A stretch of DNA of 64,000 nt from Chitiniphilus purpureus (GTDB lineage: Bacteria; Pseudomonadota; Gammaproteobacteria; Burkholderiales; Chitinibacteraceae), in NCBI RefSeq assembly GCF_025642115.1, contig NZ_CP106753.1, positions 372,001 to 436,000 of the forward strand, written 5' to 3'. The notes beneath the pieces are model-generated. The model was not told where the DNA came from and searched no databases. It was given only the letters and a program-made list of their open reading frames with translations. Within the stretch, counting starts at the first letter, position 1. Every line of letters starts with the position of its first letter. A program made the position numbers and the translations under genes. Of the stretch, positions 35,834 through 47,109 are shown piece after piece.

Positions 35834-36159
35834 CCTGATTGTTTGACGCCTGCCACTGCCATGCCGCGCGCCGCAATGATCCCCAGGCGTGTGCACTGAC
35901 CACCGTATCCCCTGTGGCAAGCGCCACGCGAACAAACACCGTGCTCCATACCTTACAACTTCGCATCAACATGACTCCATTGCCTGGGTTTTTCTGATGG
36001 CGGCGATGGGCACCGCCCAATGGCAAGTCGGCTGGGTTTTGTTTGTAAGGTATTACCTTACTATGATGCGAATTGTTACAATCAATTAGCGATCTCCGGT
36101 TGTCTGCGCCATGATTTGTGAAGGGCGCCGCACCGGTCGCCGTTTGCGGAGCAAGTCAA
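35834..36159. other. Intergenic region with inverted repeats before the MCP gene
   Basis: No gene. GTAAGGTA-T-TACCTTAC (36045-36061) is a near-perfect palindrome. Copies of its half-site (ATACCTTACAA, 35948-35958) and of a neighbouring word (TTCGCATCA, 35960-35968, inverted as TGATGCGAA, 36064-36072) lie about 95 bases upstream. This could be a regulator-binding region for the chemoreceptor. Confidence 0.5.
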
Positions 36160-37779
36160 ATGCGCGATCTTCGGGTACAACACAAGTTGGCCATCGGGTT
36201 TACCGGCCTTACTCTCGTCATGACGATGTTGACCATATTTCTGCTGCTCCAGATGGGCATCCAGCATCGGAACATGCAGAAAATCGTTTCGTATGACGTA
36301 CGCAAAATGGAGTTGAGCGGCGACATTCAGTTCGCTGCCACCGAGAACACCACCAACCTGCTCGATTTGCTCAATCGCCCTGAAGAACAAGAGGCTTTGC
36401 GCGCCAGCATTGCCGCCAACCGCGCGGCCGTATCGGAAAAGCTCAAATCGCTGGAAAGCTTGGTATATACAGCCCAAGGCAAGCAGTTGCTGGCAGATAT
36501 CCACCGCACACGGGGCGAATACATTGCGGCGTATGACAAGGCGATTGCCTTGCACAATGTCGGCGATATGGACGGGGCAGAGCGCGAGGTGCAAACCCGT
36601 GTACTTCCACTGCGCCGTGCATATACGGAAGCCATCGAAGTGATCAAACGGCAGCAGCGCGACCTGATTGCCGCTGGCACCAAAGAAGCCCAGCAAGCTT
36701 ATGACACCAGCCGCACCACGGGATGGTCATTACTTGCAATAGCCATTGTTCTGGCCGTCTTCCTGACGGTTTACATCACGCGCCTGATCGTGCGCCCGCT
36801 CTCCACCTTGCAAGCCAGCATCGAGCATGTGCGGCACACGCACGATCTCACCGGGCGGGCAGGCGTGCAGGGCCGCGATGAGGTGGCCACCACAGCCCAG
36901 GCATTCGACGCGCTGCTTGTCACATGGCAAGGCACTTTGCGTGACGTGGCACAGCGCACGGCGGGCGTTGAGCAGCTCGGCCGCAATCTCGAGTCGATTG
37001 CAAGCCAGGTCGCCGGTGCGGTTGAGCAGCAGAACGGCGCCACAGCTTCGGCTGCGGCGGCCGTCGAGGAAAGCACTGTCAGCATCAGCCATGTGGCCGA
37101 CCGCACCCGCGACGGCGAAACGCTGGCGACCGATTCGACCCGCCTTGCGCGACACGGTGCGGAGCAAGTGCAAAGCGTGGTGGACAAGATCATCGCGATT
37201 TCCGGCTCGGTGGCACACGCCTCCACCACGATTGAATCGGTGGATCAGCAGGTGCAGGCCATTTCCAGCATCGTGACGCTCATCAAGGAGGTAGCCGACC
37301 AGACCAACCTGCTGGCGCTGAATGCGGCCATTGAAGCCGCTCGCGCCGGCGAGGCCGGCCGGGGCTTCGCGGTCGTTGCCGACGAAGTGCGCAAGCTTGC
37401 CGAGCGCACCACGAATGCCACGCGGGAAATCGGAGAAAAGATCAATGCCGTGACTGGCGGCGCGCGCGATGCGGTGGCCGGCATGGGCAATGTGGTGACC
37501 CTGGTGGACAGCGGTGTCGAGCAGGCGCGTGGCGTACACGAGCGCATCGAGGCGATCCGCGAGAGCGTGCAGCAAATGAGCTCCCTGGTCGGGGACATCA
37601 ATATGTCCATGAAGGAACAGAGCACCGCCAGCAACGAGATCGCGCAAAACGTCGAGCAGGTGGCCCGTATGACCGAGCAGAACGCCTCGGCCTCCACCTC
37701 CGCCGCCGACGCGGCCCGCCGGCTGGTGAAGCTTGCAGATGAGTTGCGGGAATCGGTGGGCAGATTCCGGTTTGCATGA
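36160..37779 (+). CDS. Methyl-accepting chemotaxis protein with 4HB sensor
   Basis: 539-residue transmembrane chemoreceptor. TM1 is at about 14-35, a four-helix-bundle periplasmic sensor covers 36-190, TM2 is near 195-215, then HAMP and the signalling domain with the conserved tip [19 protein letters not shown]. It has no C-terminal pentapeptide tether. The ligand is unknown. ATG 36160 has GGAG nine bases upstream. It is isolated from other chemotaxis genes. Confidence 0.93.
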   Translation: MRDLRVQHKLAIGFTGLTLVMTMLTIFLLLQMGIQHRNMQKIVSYDVRKMELSGDIQFAATENTTNLLDLLNRPEEQEALRASIAANRAAVSEKLKSLESLVYTAQGKQLLADIHRTRGEYIAAYDKAIALHNVGDMDGAEREVQTRVLPLRRAYTEAIEVIKRQQRDLIAAGTKEAQQAYDTSRTTGWSLLAIAIVLAVFLTVYITRLIVRPLSTLQASIEHVRHTHDLTGRAGVQGRDEVATTAQAFDALLVTWQGTLRDVAQRTAGVEQLGRNLESIASQVAGAVEQQNGATASAAAAVEESTVSISHVADRTRDGETLATDSTRLARHGAEQVQSVVDKIIAISGSVAHASTTIESVDQQVQAISSIVTLIKEVADQTNLLALNAAIEAARAGEAGRGFAVVADEVRKLAERTTNATREIGEKINAVTGGARDAVAGMGNVVTLVDSGVEQARGVHERIEAIRESVQQMSSLVGDINMSMKEQSTASNEIAQNVEQVARMTEQNASASTSAADAARRLVKLADELRESVGRFRFA

Positions 37780-38453
37780 TCCATTGCAAAAGGGCCAGGG
37801 TCGTTCCGTACCCCAGCTTTCCATTGCGCCATGAAACCGATTGGCTCCTGCGTTATCCGGGAACATCAGAAAAGGTGGATGGATGACGATGAAGATACGG
37901 TGATGAAGCCGGCGGCACTGGGAATGTCTTGTTCCAACAACATGCCTGCTCAAGAATAAGTATTCTTCCAACTTTGACCTTGGACTCAGGCTGGGCCAGA
38001 AACAATTCGGACGGAAAAGAAGTCGACTGGGGAAACACGCCGGATCAACCAATGAAACAGAAAAGAAAGTAGCCGATATCATCGGATAATCCGGGCAAAC
38101 ATTGCTCGAAGTTTTGTGCAGATTGATGATAAAGGCAAAAATGCGACCACTGGTTCAATGAAAGACCAGGGCGTGCTGAGAATAGCCCGGATTTTTTAGG
38201 CCGAAGCAATGCTGGGCGCCTTGAAAGCCCGTTCGAAACCAACGCCGGGTTAATGGGAAGTTAGATTGGAGCGGCCAACAAAACCGGGTGTTGCGTTCCC
38301 GGCAGGCAGCGCGAAATGTCCTGAAGGCGGTGAACCGGGCTTGCTTTGGTCGGCGACAGTAGCGGTGGCGCGGCAGGTGGGCGCGATGCGGTCAAGGCGG
38401 GTTGTATCGGTGGCGCCCGGCTACGCCGCAGGCGCCGCCTTGATGTGGTGCGC
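37780..38453. other. Intergenic gap without recognised genes
   Basis: 674 bases. Short open frames on the minus strand (61 and 65 codons) lack ribosome sites and family resemblance. A weak hairpin GGGC...GCCC followed by a T-run lies near 38168-38198. No tRNA or mobile element was seen. Confidence 0.5.
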
Positions 38454-39719
38454 CTACTCTTGCGCTGTTGCCGCCTGCGGATCGTGATCCAGCGCCCTGA
38501 TCCTGGCCCGCATGCTCCAGACCAGCAGCACGCCCGGCAAGGCCGCCAGCACGCTGATCACAAAGAAATCCGCCCAGCCGAAGGCTGCCACGATATAGCC
38601 CGAAGCAGGGCCCACGTAGACGCGGCCGAAGGCGGCCAGCGCCGACAGCAGCGCATACTGCGTTGCGGTGAAGCGCACGTTGCACAGCGCCATCAACAGG
38701 GCCACTGCCGCGGTGGTGCCCATGCCGCCGGCCAGGTTCTCCAGACCGATCGCCAGGAACAGCAGTTCGTTGCCGGGCGAGGTCGTGGTGGCGATCAGCC
38801 AATAGCCCAGGTTGGTGAACGCCTGGGCGGTGCCGAACCACAGCAGCGAGCGATACAGCCCCAGCTTCACCATCAGCGCTGCACCGGCGAAGCCGCCGAC
38901 GATGGTGGCGATCAGGCCGAACACCTTGTTGGCCTGGCCGATCAGGCTCTTGCTGTAGCCCATGTCCAGCAGGAACTTGGTGGAAAGGCTGCCGGCAAAG
39001 GCATCGCCCAGCTTGTAGGCGATCACCAGTGCCAGCAACAGCAGCGCACCCTTGCGCGAAAAGAACTCGCGCAGCGGCGCCACCACCGCCTCGCTCAGGG
39101 TCAGCGGCGGCCGCGCCGCCAGCGTGGGCTCGGGCGCGAGGAAGCTCACCAGCACCATGCCGCCCATCAGTGCCGCCATCACCCAGTAGGTGTGCTGCCA
39201 GCTGAGGATGCCATCCGCCAGGATCAGCGCCAGCGCGCCGGAAGTGAGCATGGCCATGCGGTAGCCGAACACCCCCACCGCTGCCGCGGCGCCGCGCTCC
39301 TCGTGGTGGACCAGCTCGGTGCGATAGGCGTCGATCACCACATCCTGCGTGGCGGAGAAGAACGCAATCATCACCGCCAGCACCGCAAAGGTCGCCAGAT
39401 GCTGTTGCGGATCGAGCCCGCCCATGCCGGCGATCGCCAGCGCCAGCGCCAGCTGCGCCAACACCATCCAACCGCGTCGCCGCCCCAGCAACGGTGGCAC
39501 GAAGCGATCGATCAGCGGTGCCCATAGGAATTTCCAGGTGTAGGGCTGTCCCACCAGCGTGAACCAGCCGATGGTCTTCACATCGAGCCCGGCGTCAGAC
39601 AACCACGCCTGCAACGTCGAGCCGGTCAGCGCCAGCGGCAGCCCCGAGGCAAAGCCTAGGAACATCGCCGCGGCGATGCGGCGGTTGGTGAAGACGGCGG
39701 TGTAGGTGGCGAGCGACAT
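38454..39719 (-). CDS. AmpG-family MFS muropeptide permease
   Basis: 421-residue major-facilitator transporter with about 12 helices. The N-terminal LGFASGLPLALTGSTLQAWL, GWFTLVGQPYTWKFLWAPL and the DAYRTELVHHEERGAAA segment are typical of AmpG, which imports anhydromuropeptides for cell-wall recycling. ATG 39719 matches the family start (MSLATYTAVFTNRR); ATG 39758 with GGGGA upstream is an alternative. The neighbours do not clarify it further. Confidence 0.88.
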   Translation of the reverse strand: MSLATYTAVFTNRRIAAAMFLGFASGLPLALTGSTLQAWLSDAGLDVKTIGWFTLVGQPYTWKFLWAPLIDRFVPPLLGRRRGWMVLAQLALALAIAGMGGLDPQQHLATFAVLAVMIAFFSATQDVVIDAYRTELVHHEERGAAAAVGVFGYRMAMLTSGALALILADGILSWQHTYWVMAALMGGMVLVSFLAPEPTLAARPPLTLSEAVVAPLREFFSRKGALLLLALVIAYKLGDAFAGSLSTKFLLDMGYSKSLIGQANKVFGLIATIVGGFAGAALMVKLGLYRSLLWFGTAQAFTNLGYWLIATTTSPGNELLFLAIGLENLAGGMGTTAAVALLMALCNVRFTATQYALLSALAAFGRVYVGPASGYIVAAFGWADFFVISVLAALPGVLLVWSMRARIRALDHDPQAATAQE

Positions 39720-39858
39720 GGGCAGGGCTGCTAGCGGGACAAGCGCGCAGTATCGCATGGCGTATCCCCGTGTTCCGGTGGGGACCTGCGATTGTGGCGA
39801 GTGCATTGCAGGCAGTGGTGACGATGTATGGTGAAGCGTCTTCTTCCCAGATCATCCC

Positions 39859-40286
39859 TTGCCCGCTGCCCCTTATCTGCTCGCCATCGACCAGGGCACC
39901 GCCAGCACGCGCTGCAGTGTATTCGATTGCCGGCGGCCTGCCGGTGGCGCATGCCCAGTGCGAGGTCACCCAGCGTTTCCGCCAGCCGGGCTGTGGAGCA
40001 CGATGCACACGAGATCTTCAGCAGCGCGCTGGTGACGATGACCGAGGCAGTGAACCGGGCCGGCATCGACGCCGTCGACATCGCCAAGCAGCGTGAGACG
40101 ACGGCGCTGGGCGCGACCTATCCGGCTGGGCTGGCGGCGAGTGTGTGGGATGATGCGGCGGCGCTGGTCGGCCAATGGCAGGAGGAACAGCGTTTCACGC
40201 CGCAGATGGCGCCGGAACGACGCGAGGCGCTGTATGGCGGCTGGCAGCGTGCGGTGCAGGCGACATTGGGGTTCAGGCCCGCGTAG
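39859..40286 (+). pseudogene. glpK: Glycerol kinase remnant (glpK), frameshifted and internally deleted
   Basis: Three frames together spell a glycerol kinase start. APYLLAIDQGTASTR (the FGGY N-terminus) is in one frame, GGLPVAHAQCEVTQRFRQPG in the next, and VEHDAHEIF...DIAKQRETT in the third. At QRETT the sequence jumps straight to the C-terminal segment ALGATYPAGLAASVWDD and RREALYGGWQRAVQATLG. Roughly 370 codons between these points are missing compared with a normal enzyme of about 500 residues. The original ATG is not visible; TTG 39859 is in frame. With two frameshifts and a large deletion it cannot encode an active kinase. Confidence 0.88.
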
Positions 40287-40832
40287 CTACTGCTCGTCTT
40301 CGGGACGCAGCGGGGTGTACCGCCATGGCAGCTCGGCGAGCAATTCCCGGGCAGCGAAGTCCAGTGTCTCGCGATAGTGATGCTGGTGTGGGAGCGGAAT
40401 GACCGGTTCCCCTTCAAGAAAGCCCAGCTGATTCAGGGTTGCGGCGAAGCCTTGCAGCGGGCCGTAGGCAAACAGTAGGTTGTGCCGATCAAGCACCAGG
40501 GTCGCGTTGTCTTCAGGGGAATGCACCCACAGATCGCATCGCGCATCGCCCGTGAGCAATGCTTGATATTTGCGCAGCAGCGTTGCAACCGTTGTCGTGT
40601 CCATTTCCGGGCTCTGGTATCGCCCGGGCGCACCTTCACCGCGGGGTGTATGCAACACGTAGAGGAGGTAGAGCGGCGCTGTGAGCTGCTTGGACAGTGT
40701 TTCAAAGACTTCCAATGAGTTGGCGGGCAAGCCCGCAATCAACTGGTCCGACTGTATGTAGTACGTCGGCAGAAAGCTGTGGCGTTGCCACTCGCCATCG
40801 ACGTGATGCGAGAGTTTGCTCTGTGTGTTCAT
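40287..40832 (-). CDS. Hypothetical protein
   Basis: 181-residue soluble protein starting MNTQSKLSHHVDGEWQRHS. No signal peptide, membrane helix or known motif is seen. It has a regular alpha/beta appearance (LYLLYVLHTPRGE, NATLVLDRHNLLFAYGPL) and a proline/histidine-rich PLPHQHHY near the end. AAGG lies about ten bases before the start. It is convergent with the glpK remnant, whose stop is directly adjacent. Function unknown. Confidence 0.7.
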   Translation of the reverse strand: MNTQSKLSHHVDGEWQRHSFLPTYYIQSDQLIAGLPANSLEVFETLSKQLTAPLYLLYVLHTPRGEGAPGRYQSPEMDTTTVATLLRKYQALLTGDARCDLWVHSPEDNATLVLDRHNLLFAYGPLQGFAATLNQLGFLEGEPVIPLPHQHHYRETLDFAARELLAELPWRYTPLRPEDEQ

Positions 40833-41102
40833 ACAGCGCATACCTTGCGTACCCGCCGGAAGGCGAATGCCAGGTAAGCGAGAGCCATCAGTGCTTTGGC
40901 GGCTGCTTGCAGCTGTCGCACTGGCTGGAGCCGAACCAGATAGCAGCCAAGCCAGATGGGGCAGGTGCAGGGCGTGCCACGTTCCGGCTTGCAGCTGCAA
41001 CGGCTTCCCAATCCCTGGCAGTGGGTCGGATGTAAACCACGCCGGGCAATGCTGAAGAGGGCACGTCGGCGAGGGGATGGGCCCGACGCCGCTATGCCGG
41101 CT
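40833..41102. other. Gap between two minus-strand genes
   Basis: 270 bases. No gene, promoter or RNA structure was recognised with confidence. Confidence 0.4.
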
Positions 41103-41876
41103 TCACAGCGGATAGTCATAATCCACGACCAGCGGCGCGTGGTCGGAGAATTTCACGTCCTTGTAGACACTGGCCTGCCGGGCCGTGGCGGCGAGGGCGG
41201 CGGTGGCGATGTGATAGTCGATGCGCCAGCCCACATCCTTGGCGTAGGCCTGCCCACGGTTGCTCCACCAGGTGTAGCCGGGGGCGTCCGGATAGAGCGT
41301 GCGCCAGACGTCAACCAGCTTGAGTTCGCCGAACACCCGGCCGATCCACGCGCGTTCCTCGGGCAGGAAGCCTGAGTTCTTCAGGTTGCCCTTCCAGTTC
41401 TTCAGGTCGATCTCGTTGTGCGCGATGTTCCAGTCGCCCAGCAGCAGGATGTCACGTCCGCATTGCGCAAGCTGTGCCAGGTGGGGCCAGAATGCGGCCA
41501 TGAAGGCGAATTTCACCTGCTGACGCTCCTCGCCGGAGGAGCCGGAAGGCAGGTAGACCGAGATCACCGACAGCTTGCCGAACTGCGCTTCGATATAACG
41601 GCCCTCGGCGTCGAATTCCGGCAGGCCCAGCCCTTCGATCAGCCGGTCCGGTTCACGCCGGCAGTACAGGCCCACGCCGCTGTAGCCTTTTTTCTGCGCG
41701 TAGTGGAAGTAACCGCGATAGCCGGCCGGTGCGCGCATCGCATCGGTCAGGTCACCAGCCTGGGCCTTGAGTTCCTGCAGCCCGATCACGTCGGCCCCCG
41801 ATTGCGCGGCCCAGTCGAGAAAACCCTTGTTGCTGGCCGAGCGGATGCCGTTGAGGTTGGCCGAGACAATACGCAC
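41103..41876 (-). CDS. xth: Exodeoxyribonuclease III
   Basis: 257-residue AP endonuclease/3'-5' exonuclease for base-excision repair. Family motifs are [20 protein letters not shown] (catalytic Glu), [34 protein letters not shown] and the terminal [10 protein letters not shown]. The GTG start at 41876 has GGAAG six bases upstream; no ATG fits as well. It is divergent from pyrE across 151 bases. Confidence 0.95.
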   Translation of the reverse strand: MRIVSANLNGIRSASNKGFLDWAAQSGADVIGLQELKAQAGDLTDAMRAPAGYRGYFHYAQKKGYSGVGLYCRREPDRLIEGLGLPEFDAEGRYIEAQFGKLSVISVYLPSGSSGEERQQVKFAFMAAFWPHLAQLAQCGRDILLLGDWNIAHNEIDLKNWKGNLKNSGFLPEERAWIGRVFGELKLVDVWRTLYPDAPGYTWWSNRGQAYAKDVGWRIDYHIATAALAATARQASVYKDVKFSDHAPLVVDYDYPL

Positions 41877-42027
41877 GTTGAGCTTCCTTGTTCCTGCTGC
41901 GGCAAAAGGGGCTTGCACCGCATGGTATGCTGATTTTCGTCACATCCGATCCCGATTTACGGCACCTGCGCTTCGCAACGCGGGCGGCCGAACGGGCCCA
42001 CCGCGTGTATCCAGGAGCCAGAAATCC

Positions 42028-42675
42028 ATGTCCGACTTCCGTCAGGAATTCATCGAATTCGCCGTGGCACAGAATGTGCTGGGATTCGGCGAGTTTATCA
42101 CCAAAGCCGGGCGTACCTCGCCGTACTTCTTCAACGCCGGCCTGTTCAACGAAGGGGGCACGCTGTCCGAGCTGGCCCGTTTCTACGCACAGGCGGTGCT
42201 GGCGGCAGGCGTCAAGTTCGACGTGCTGTTCGGCCCCGCCTACAAGGGCATCGTGCTGGCCGCGGCGACTGCCATCAAGCTGGCCGAGGCTGGCCGGAAC
42301 GTGTCCTTTGCCTATAACCGCAAGGAGGCCAAGGATCATGGCGAAGGCGGGGTGCTGGTGGGGGCGAAGCTTGCCGGGCAGGTGTTGATCATCGATGACG
42401 TGATTTCCGCGGGGACCAGCGTGCGGGAGTCGGTGGCGCTGATCCGGGCGCACGGCGCCGAGCCGGCCGGCGTGCTGATCGCACTGGATCGGATGGAGCG
42501 CGGCCAGGGCGCGTTGTCGGCCGTGCAGGAAGTGGAGCAGCAATTCGGCATCCCAGTGATCCCGATCGCCACACTGGATGATCTGTTGCGGTTTCTCGCA
42601 GCCCGTCCGGATATGACGGACAACTTGAAGAAAGCCGAGGCCTACCGGGCCGAATACGGCGTCAGGCGCGGTTGA
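42028..42675 (+). CDS. pyrE: Orotate phosphoribosyltransferase
   Basis: 215-residue pyrimidine biosynthesis enzyme converting orotate and PRPP to OMP. Motifs are [46 protein letters not shown] and the PRPP loop [19 protein letters not shown] 42028 has AGGAG upstream. It is followed closely by a DUF4124 gene. Confidence 0.96.
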   Translation: MSDFRQEFIEFAVAQNVLGFGEFITKAGRTSPYFFNAGLFNEGGTLSELARFYAQAVLAAGVKFDVLFGPAYKGIVLAAATAIKLAEAGRNVSFAYNRKEAKDHGEGGVLVGAKLAGQVLIIDDVISAGTSVRESVALIRAHGAEPAGVLIALDRMERGQGALSAVQEVEQQFGIPVIPIATLDDLLRFLAARPDMTDNLKKAEAYRAEYGVRRG

Positions 42676-42716
42676 CGGCAAAGCCGCCTGCCCGCCTCTT
42701 GAAAGGATGCAATGGC

Positions 42717-43307
42717 ATGCGGCGATTGACGATACTGGCAGGCGCGCTTGCACTGATGGTTTCAGTGGTGGCCGAAGGCAGGTTGTACCGCTGGACCGAC
42801 GAGAACGGTCAGGTGCATTACGGCGACAAGCCGCCGTTGAGCCAGCCGAGGAAAGGCGTCTCCGAGCTGGGCAGCAGCGGGGCGGTGCGCAAGTCACCCG
42901 AGACGCTGACCGAGGAGGAGCGCCTGCTGCAGGAGGAAGAAGCCCGCCAGGCCAACGAGCAGAGACGGCGCGATCGCGCGCTGCTGCAGTCGTTCTCCCG
43001 GCCGGCGGAGGTGGATCTGCTGCGGGATCGACAGGTCGAGGCGATCCAGGCGGTGATCCAGACCAACAAGATCCGGCGCAAGAACGCACAGACCAAGCTG
43101 GAGCGCCTGATCAAGACCGGCGAATACTACACCCGCCAGAAGAAGCTGCTGCCCGCCGATCTGCAGACCGATATCGCGTTGGCACGCAAGGAAATCGACG
43201 ATATCGACCGCGATACGCTGAAGCGGGAGGACGAAATCGCCGAGGTCAAAAAGCGCGCGCATCTGGACAAGCAACGCCTGATCGAGCTGCAGGGCGATCC
43301 GTATTGA
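42717..43307 (+). CDS. DUF4124-domain exported protein
   Basis: 196-residue envelope protein. An N-terminal signal (LTILAGALALMVSVVAEG) is followed by the DUF4124 motif LYRWTDENGQVHYGDKPP and then a long charged coiled-coil region. DUF4124 proteins are common in beta- and gammaproteobacteria, with no established role. ATG 42717 has AAGGA upstream and follows pyrE by 41 bases, so it may share its transcript. Confidence 0.87.
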   Translation: MRRLTILAGALALMVSVVAEGRLYRWTDENGQVHYGDKPPLSQPRKGVSELGSSGAVRKSPETLTEEERLLQEEEARQANEQRRRDRALLQSFSRPAEVDLLRDRQVEAIQAVIQTNKIRRKNAQTKLERLIKTGEYYTRQKKLLPADLQTDIALARKEIDDIDRDTLKREDEIAEVKKRAHLDKQRLIELQGDPY

Positions 43308-43623
43308 CCGATTGAACGCCTTGGCCGCGGTTTGCGGCCGGTCAATCGGACGTGCCGCGCCCGCACCGCGTGCTGCCACCCTCGCGGATCGTTTTCCGAT
43401 TACGGATCAAGCACCTATCCGCCCTTTGCCGCGCGTACACCATTTCGTGCATGAATCCACATTGATCTGTGCGCTTCTCCTTGTCCCTGGGCCCGTGCGT
43501 AAAATGTGGCAGGCGCACTGGTCGCCGCCGGTTTGTCCGTATTCCGGCTAGGTAAATTTCCGTAGTTCTCCAATGCCGCGCCGGGGGCAAACTGCGCGCA
43601 TCCAGCCCACAGGATCGGTTTAT
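43308..43623. other. Intergenic region with long imperfect hairpin
   Basis: Directly after the DUF4124 stop, nested inverted repeats CCGATTGA/TCAATCGG and GGCCGC/GCGGCC (43309-43350) can form a hairpin without a T-run. The rest of the 316 bases shows no gene. Confidence 0.55.
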
Positions 43624-44445
43624 ATGAAGGAAGCCAGCGGCAATACGATGGTCAAGGCGGTGCTCGGCATCGATATCGGCGGCACCGGCATCAAGGGAGC
43701 GCCGGTGAATGTGGCCACGGGCGAATTGCTGGCCGAGCGGGTGCGGTTGGATACGCCGCAGCCTGCGACGCCGGCGGCGGTGGGGGCTACCGTGCGCCAA
43801 CTGGTCACATCGTTTGGCTGGCAAGGACCGGTCGGCTGTACCTTTCCGGCCATCGTGCACAACGGCGTGACGCTGTCGGCGGCCAATGTCGACAAAAGCT
43901 GGATCGAGGCGCCGGCGGAGCGCATCCTGGCCGAGGCGGTCGGTCTACCGCTTAAGCTTTTGAACGACGCGGACGCCGCCGGTCTAGCCGAGGTGATGTT
44001 CGGCGCAGCCAAGGGCCGCAACGGCAAGGTGCTGATGCTCACCCTCGGCACCGGCATCGGCAGCGCGCTGATCGTCGATGGCAACCTGATCAGCAATACC
44101 GAGTTCGGCCATCTGGTGTTTCCCAAGGACACCATTGCCGAAAAGTACTGCTCGGCCAAAGTCAAGGATGACCTGGGGCTCAAGTACAAGCAGTACGCCG
44201 AGCGCCTGAACGGCTATCTGAAACACCTGCAGCTGCTGCTGTCGCCCGATCTGGTGATCATCGGTGGCGGCATTTCCAAGAAGCACGAGAAATTCATCCC
44301 CGAGCTTGTCGGCCTGCGCTTTCCAGTGGTGCCGGCCGCGCTGAAGAACGATGCCGGCATCGTCGGCGCCGCAATCGAGGCGGCCAAGCTCTATGGCGGC
44401 GTGATGGTGCCTTACGTGGCGCCGCTCCCGCCAAGCCAGGACTGA
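43624..44445 (+). CDS. ppgK: Polyphosphate glucokinase (ROK family)
   Basis: 273-residue sugar kinase with [51 protein letters not shown] and [11 protein letters not shown]. The GAPV after the phosphate-1 motif and the short length mark polyphosphate-dependent glucokinases, which use polyP and/or ATP to make glucose-6-phosphate. ATG 43624 has AGGA nine bases upstream; ATG 43648 (MVKAVLG) is the other choice. It is probably monocistronic. Confidence 0.88.
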   Translation: MKEASGNTMVKAVLGIDIGGTGIKGAPVNVATGELLAERVRLDTPQPATPAAVGATVRQLVTSFGWQGPVGCTFPAIVHNGVTLSAANVDKSWIEAPAERILAEAVGLPLKLLNDADAAGLAEVMFGAAKGRNGKVLMLTLGTGIGSALIVDGNLISNTEFGHLVFPKDTIAEKYCSAKVKDDLGLKYKQYAERLNGYLKHLQLLLSPDLVIIGGGISKKHEKFIPELVGLRFPVVPAALKNDAGIVGAAIEAAKLYGGVMVPYVAPLPPSQD

Positions 44446-44479
44446 TCGCGGCAGGAGCACCGCCGCCGGCGCCCTGTTC

Positions 44480-44509
44480 TTGGTGCAAGTATCTGTTTTG
44501 CCGTAGAAT
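44480..44509 (+). promoter_or_regulatory. Candidate promoter of mnmG-rsmG-parAB
   Basis: TTGGTG (44480-44485) and TAGAAT (44504-44509) with an 18-base spacer, about 30 bases before the mnmG start. Confidence 0.5.
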
Positions 44510-44539
44510 ATCGCCCCTTTGATCCTTCGGGCGCACGCC

Positions 44540-46453
44540 ATGCTCCATCCCATCCGTTACGACGTCATCGTGGTCGGCGGCGGCCACGCCGGCACCGAGG
44601 CCGCACTGGCCAGCGCCCGGATGGGGCGCAGGACGCTGCTGCTGACGCATAACATCGAAACCCTGGGGCAGATGAGCTGCAACCCGTCGATCGGCGGGAT
44701 CGGCAAGGGGCATCTGGTGAAGGAGGTCGATGCGCTGGGCGGTGCCATGGCGCTGGCCACCGACATGGGCGGCATCCAGTTCAAGACACTCAATGCCAGC
44801 AAGGGCCCGGCGGTACGCGCCACCCGCGCCCAGGCGGACCGCATCCGCTACAAGGCCGCCATCCGGGGCATGCTGGAGAACCAGCCCAACCTTGACCTGT
44901 TCCAGCAGGAAGTGGCCGACCTGATCGTCGACGGCGACCGTGTGGTCGGCGCCATCACCGCCATCGGCGTGCGTTTCGAAGCCAGCGCCGTGGTGCTGAC
45001 CGCCGGCACCTTCCTGGGCGGCAAGATCCATGTCGGCCTGGAAAACCAGATCGGCGGCCGTGCCGGCGATCCGGCATCGCTCTCGTTGTCGGCCCGGCTG
45101 CGCGAGCTGCAGCTGCCGGTGGGCCGGCTCAAGACCGGCACGCCGCCGCGCATCGACGGGCGCACCATCAATTTCGATGTGCTGGAAGTGCAGCCGGGCG
45201 ACGTGCCCGAACCGGTGTTCTCGGTACGCGGCAACCGCGCCATGCACCCACAGCAGCTGCCGTGCTGGATCGCGCACACCAATGCGCGCACCCACGAGAT
45301 CATCCGCTCCGGCTTCGACCGCAGCCCCATGTTCACCGGCAAGATCGAAGGCGTGGGCCCGCGCTACTGCCCCAGTATCGAAGACAAGGTGAACCGCTTC
45401 GCCGACAAGGACAGCCATCAGATCTTCCTGGAGCCCGAAGGCCTCGACACACACGAGTTCTATCCGAACGGCATCTCCACCAGCCTGCCGTTCGACATCC
45501 AGATCGCCGCGGTGCAGTCGATCCACGGCCTGGAAAACGCCCGCATCCTCCGTCCCGGCTATGCGATCGAGTACGACTATTTCGACCCGCGTAGCCTCAA
45601 GGCCAGCTTCGAGACCAAGGCGATCCGCGGCCTCTTCTTCGCCGGCCAGATCAACGGCACCACCGGTTACGAGGAGGCGGCGGCGCAGGGCCTGTTTGCC
45701 GGGATCAATGCCGCGCTGTTCGCCCGTGATGCGGCGCCCTGGACGCCCCGCCGCGACGAGGCTTACCTCGGCGTGCTGGTCGACGACCTGATCACCCGCG
45801 GCGTGACCGAGCCGTACCGCATGTTCACCAGCCGTGCCGAGTTCCGGCTGCAACTGCGCGAGGACAACGCCGACCTGCGGCTGACCGAGATCGGCCGCCA
45901 GCTGGGCGTGGTCGGCGACGCGCAATGGGAGCTGTTCTGCCGCAAGCGCGACGCGGTCGAGGCGGAGCTCGCGCGGCTGAAGTCGACCTGGGTCAATGGC
46001 CGCGTGGTGGCCGCGCATGAGGCCGAGCGGGTGTTCGGCAAGCCGCTGGAGCGCGAGTATTCGCTGGCCGAGCTGCTGCGCCGGCCCGAGGTGAGCTACG
46101 AGACGCTGCTGACGCTGGCTGCGGCCCAGCCCAGGGATGGCAAGGTATCGGTGACCGATCCGCTGGTGGCCGAACAGGTCGAGATCCAGGTGAAGTACCA
46201 CGGCTACATCGAGCGCCAGCAGGCTGAGGTGGCGCGCCGCGAAACACTGGAGGACGCGCGCCTGCCGGCCGATTTCGACTATGGCCAGGTGGTCGGGCTC
46301 TCGAAGGAAGTGCAGCAGAAGCTCGCGCGCCACCAGCCGGAGACGCTGGGCCAGGCCAGCCGCATTTCGGGGATCACGCCGGCGGCGATCGCGCTCCTGG
46401 TGGTGCATCTGAAGAAGAAGCAGCTTGCCGCCGGTCAGGACAGGGTGGCCTGA
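44540..46453 (+). CDS. mnmG: tRNA uridine-5-carboxymethylaminomethyl modification enzyme MnmG (GidA)
   Basis: 637-residue FAD protein that, with MnmE, makes cmnm5U34 in tRNAs. It begins with the Rossmann motif [21 protein letters not shown] and has [36 protein letters not shown] and the C-terminal domain ending in [19 protein letters not shown] 44540 fits the family. Its stop overlaps the rsmG start by one base (TGATG). Confidence 0.97.
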   Translation: MLHPIRYDVIVVGGGHAGTEAALASARMGRRTLLLTHNIETLGQMSCNPSIGGIGKGHLVKEVDALGGAMALATDMGGIQFKTLNASKGPAVRATRAQADRIRYKAAIRGMLENQPNLDLFQQEVADLIVDGDRVVGAITAIGVRFEASAVVLTAGTFLGGKIHVGLENQIGGRAGDPASLSLSARLRELQLPVGRLKTGTPPRIDGRTINFDVLEVQPGDVPEPVFSVRGNRAMHPQQLPCWIAHTNARTHEIIRSGFDRSPMFTGKIEGVGPRYCPSIEDKVNRFADKDSHQIFLEPEGLDTHEFYPNGISTSLPFDIQIAAVQSIHGLENARILRPGYAIEYDYFDPRSLKASFETKAIRGLFFAGQINGTTGYEEAAAQGLFAGINAALFARDAAPWTPRRDEAYLGVLVDDLITRGVTEPYRMFTSRAEFRLQLREDNADLRLTEIGRQLGVVGDAQWELFCRKRDAVEAELARLKSTWVNGRVVAAHEAERVFGKPLEREYSLAELLRRPEVSYETLLTLAAAQPRDGKVSVTDPLVAEQVEIQVKYHGYIERQQAEVARRETLEDARLPADFDYGQVVGLSKEVQQKLARHQPETLGQASRISGITPAAIALLVVHLKKKQLAAGQDRVA

Positions 46454-47109
46454 TGACGGTGGTGAACGGAGACGCGCTGGCGCCGCTGCTGGCACACGGC
46501 CTGGCTGCGCTCGACCTGCCGCTGTCCGGTGCACAGCAGCAGTCGCTGCTCGACTACGTGGCGTTGCTGGCCAAATGGAACAGGACCTACAGCCTGACCG
46601 CAATCCGCAAACCGGAGCGCATGGTGCCGCAGCATCTGCTCGATTCGCTGGCGCCGTTGCCGGTGTTCGACCGGCTGGGCGGCAGCCGCATCCTTGACGT
46701 CGGCTCGGGCTTTGGTACACCGGGCATTCCGCTTGCCATCGCCCGGCCGGACTGGCAGTTCACGCTGCTCGACGCCAACCAGAAGAAGACCACCTTCCTG
46801 CGCCAGGCGGTGCTCCACCTCAAGCTTGCCAATGTCAGCGTGGTGAACGGCCGGGTCGAGGCCGTCGCGCAGGACGGCGGGTTCGACCTCATCACCTCGC
46901 GCGCCTTCGCCGAGCTCGCCGATTTCGTCGGCTGGACCCGTCACCTGCTGGCACCCGGCGGTGGCTGGCTGGCGCTCAAGGGGGTCTGGCCGCACGACGA
47001 GATCGCCAAACTGCCGGTGGACATCGCGGTGAACAGCGTCGATCATCTGGCCGTGCCCGGCGTCGATGCCGAGCGGCACGTGGTCCATCTGACAGTGAAG
47101 CGCACATGA
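46453..47109 (+). CDS. rsmG: 16S rRNA (guanine527-N7)-methyltransferase RsmG (GidB)
   Basis: 218-residue SAM-dependent methyltransferase. Motifs are [27 protein letters not shown], the SAM loop [17 protein letters not shown] and [12 protein letters not shown]. It modifies G527 of 16S rRNA. It overlaps mnmG by one base and parA by four, so the genes are translationally coupled. Confidence 0.96.
   Translation: MTVVNGDALAPLLAHGLAALDLPLSGAQQQSLLDYVALLAKWNRTYSLTAIRKPERMVPQHLLDSLAPLPVFDRLGGSRILDVGSGFGTPGIPLAIARPDWQFTLLDANQKKTTFLRQAVLHLKLANVSVVNGRVEAVAQDGGFDLITSRAFAELADFVGWTRHLLAPGGGWLALKGVWPHDEIAKLPVDIAVNSVDHLAVPGVDAERHVVHLTVKRT

Noticed and set aside
37853..38242. Two short minus-strand ORFs in the gap after the MCP
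   Set aside because: No ribosome-binding sites, no recognisable motifs and atypical composition for a protein.
44294..46720. An 808-codon minus-strand frame opposite mnmG
   Set aside because: mnmG is unmistakable; the antisense frame has no domain resemblance.
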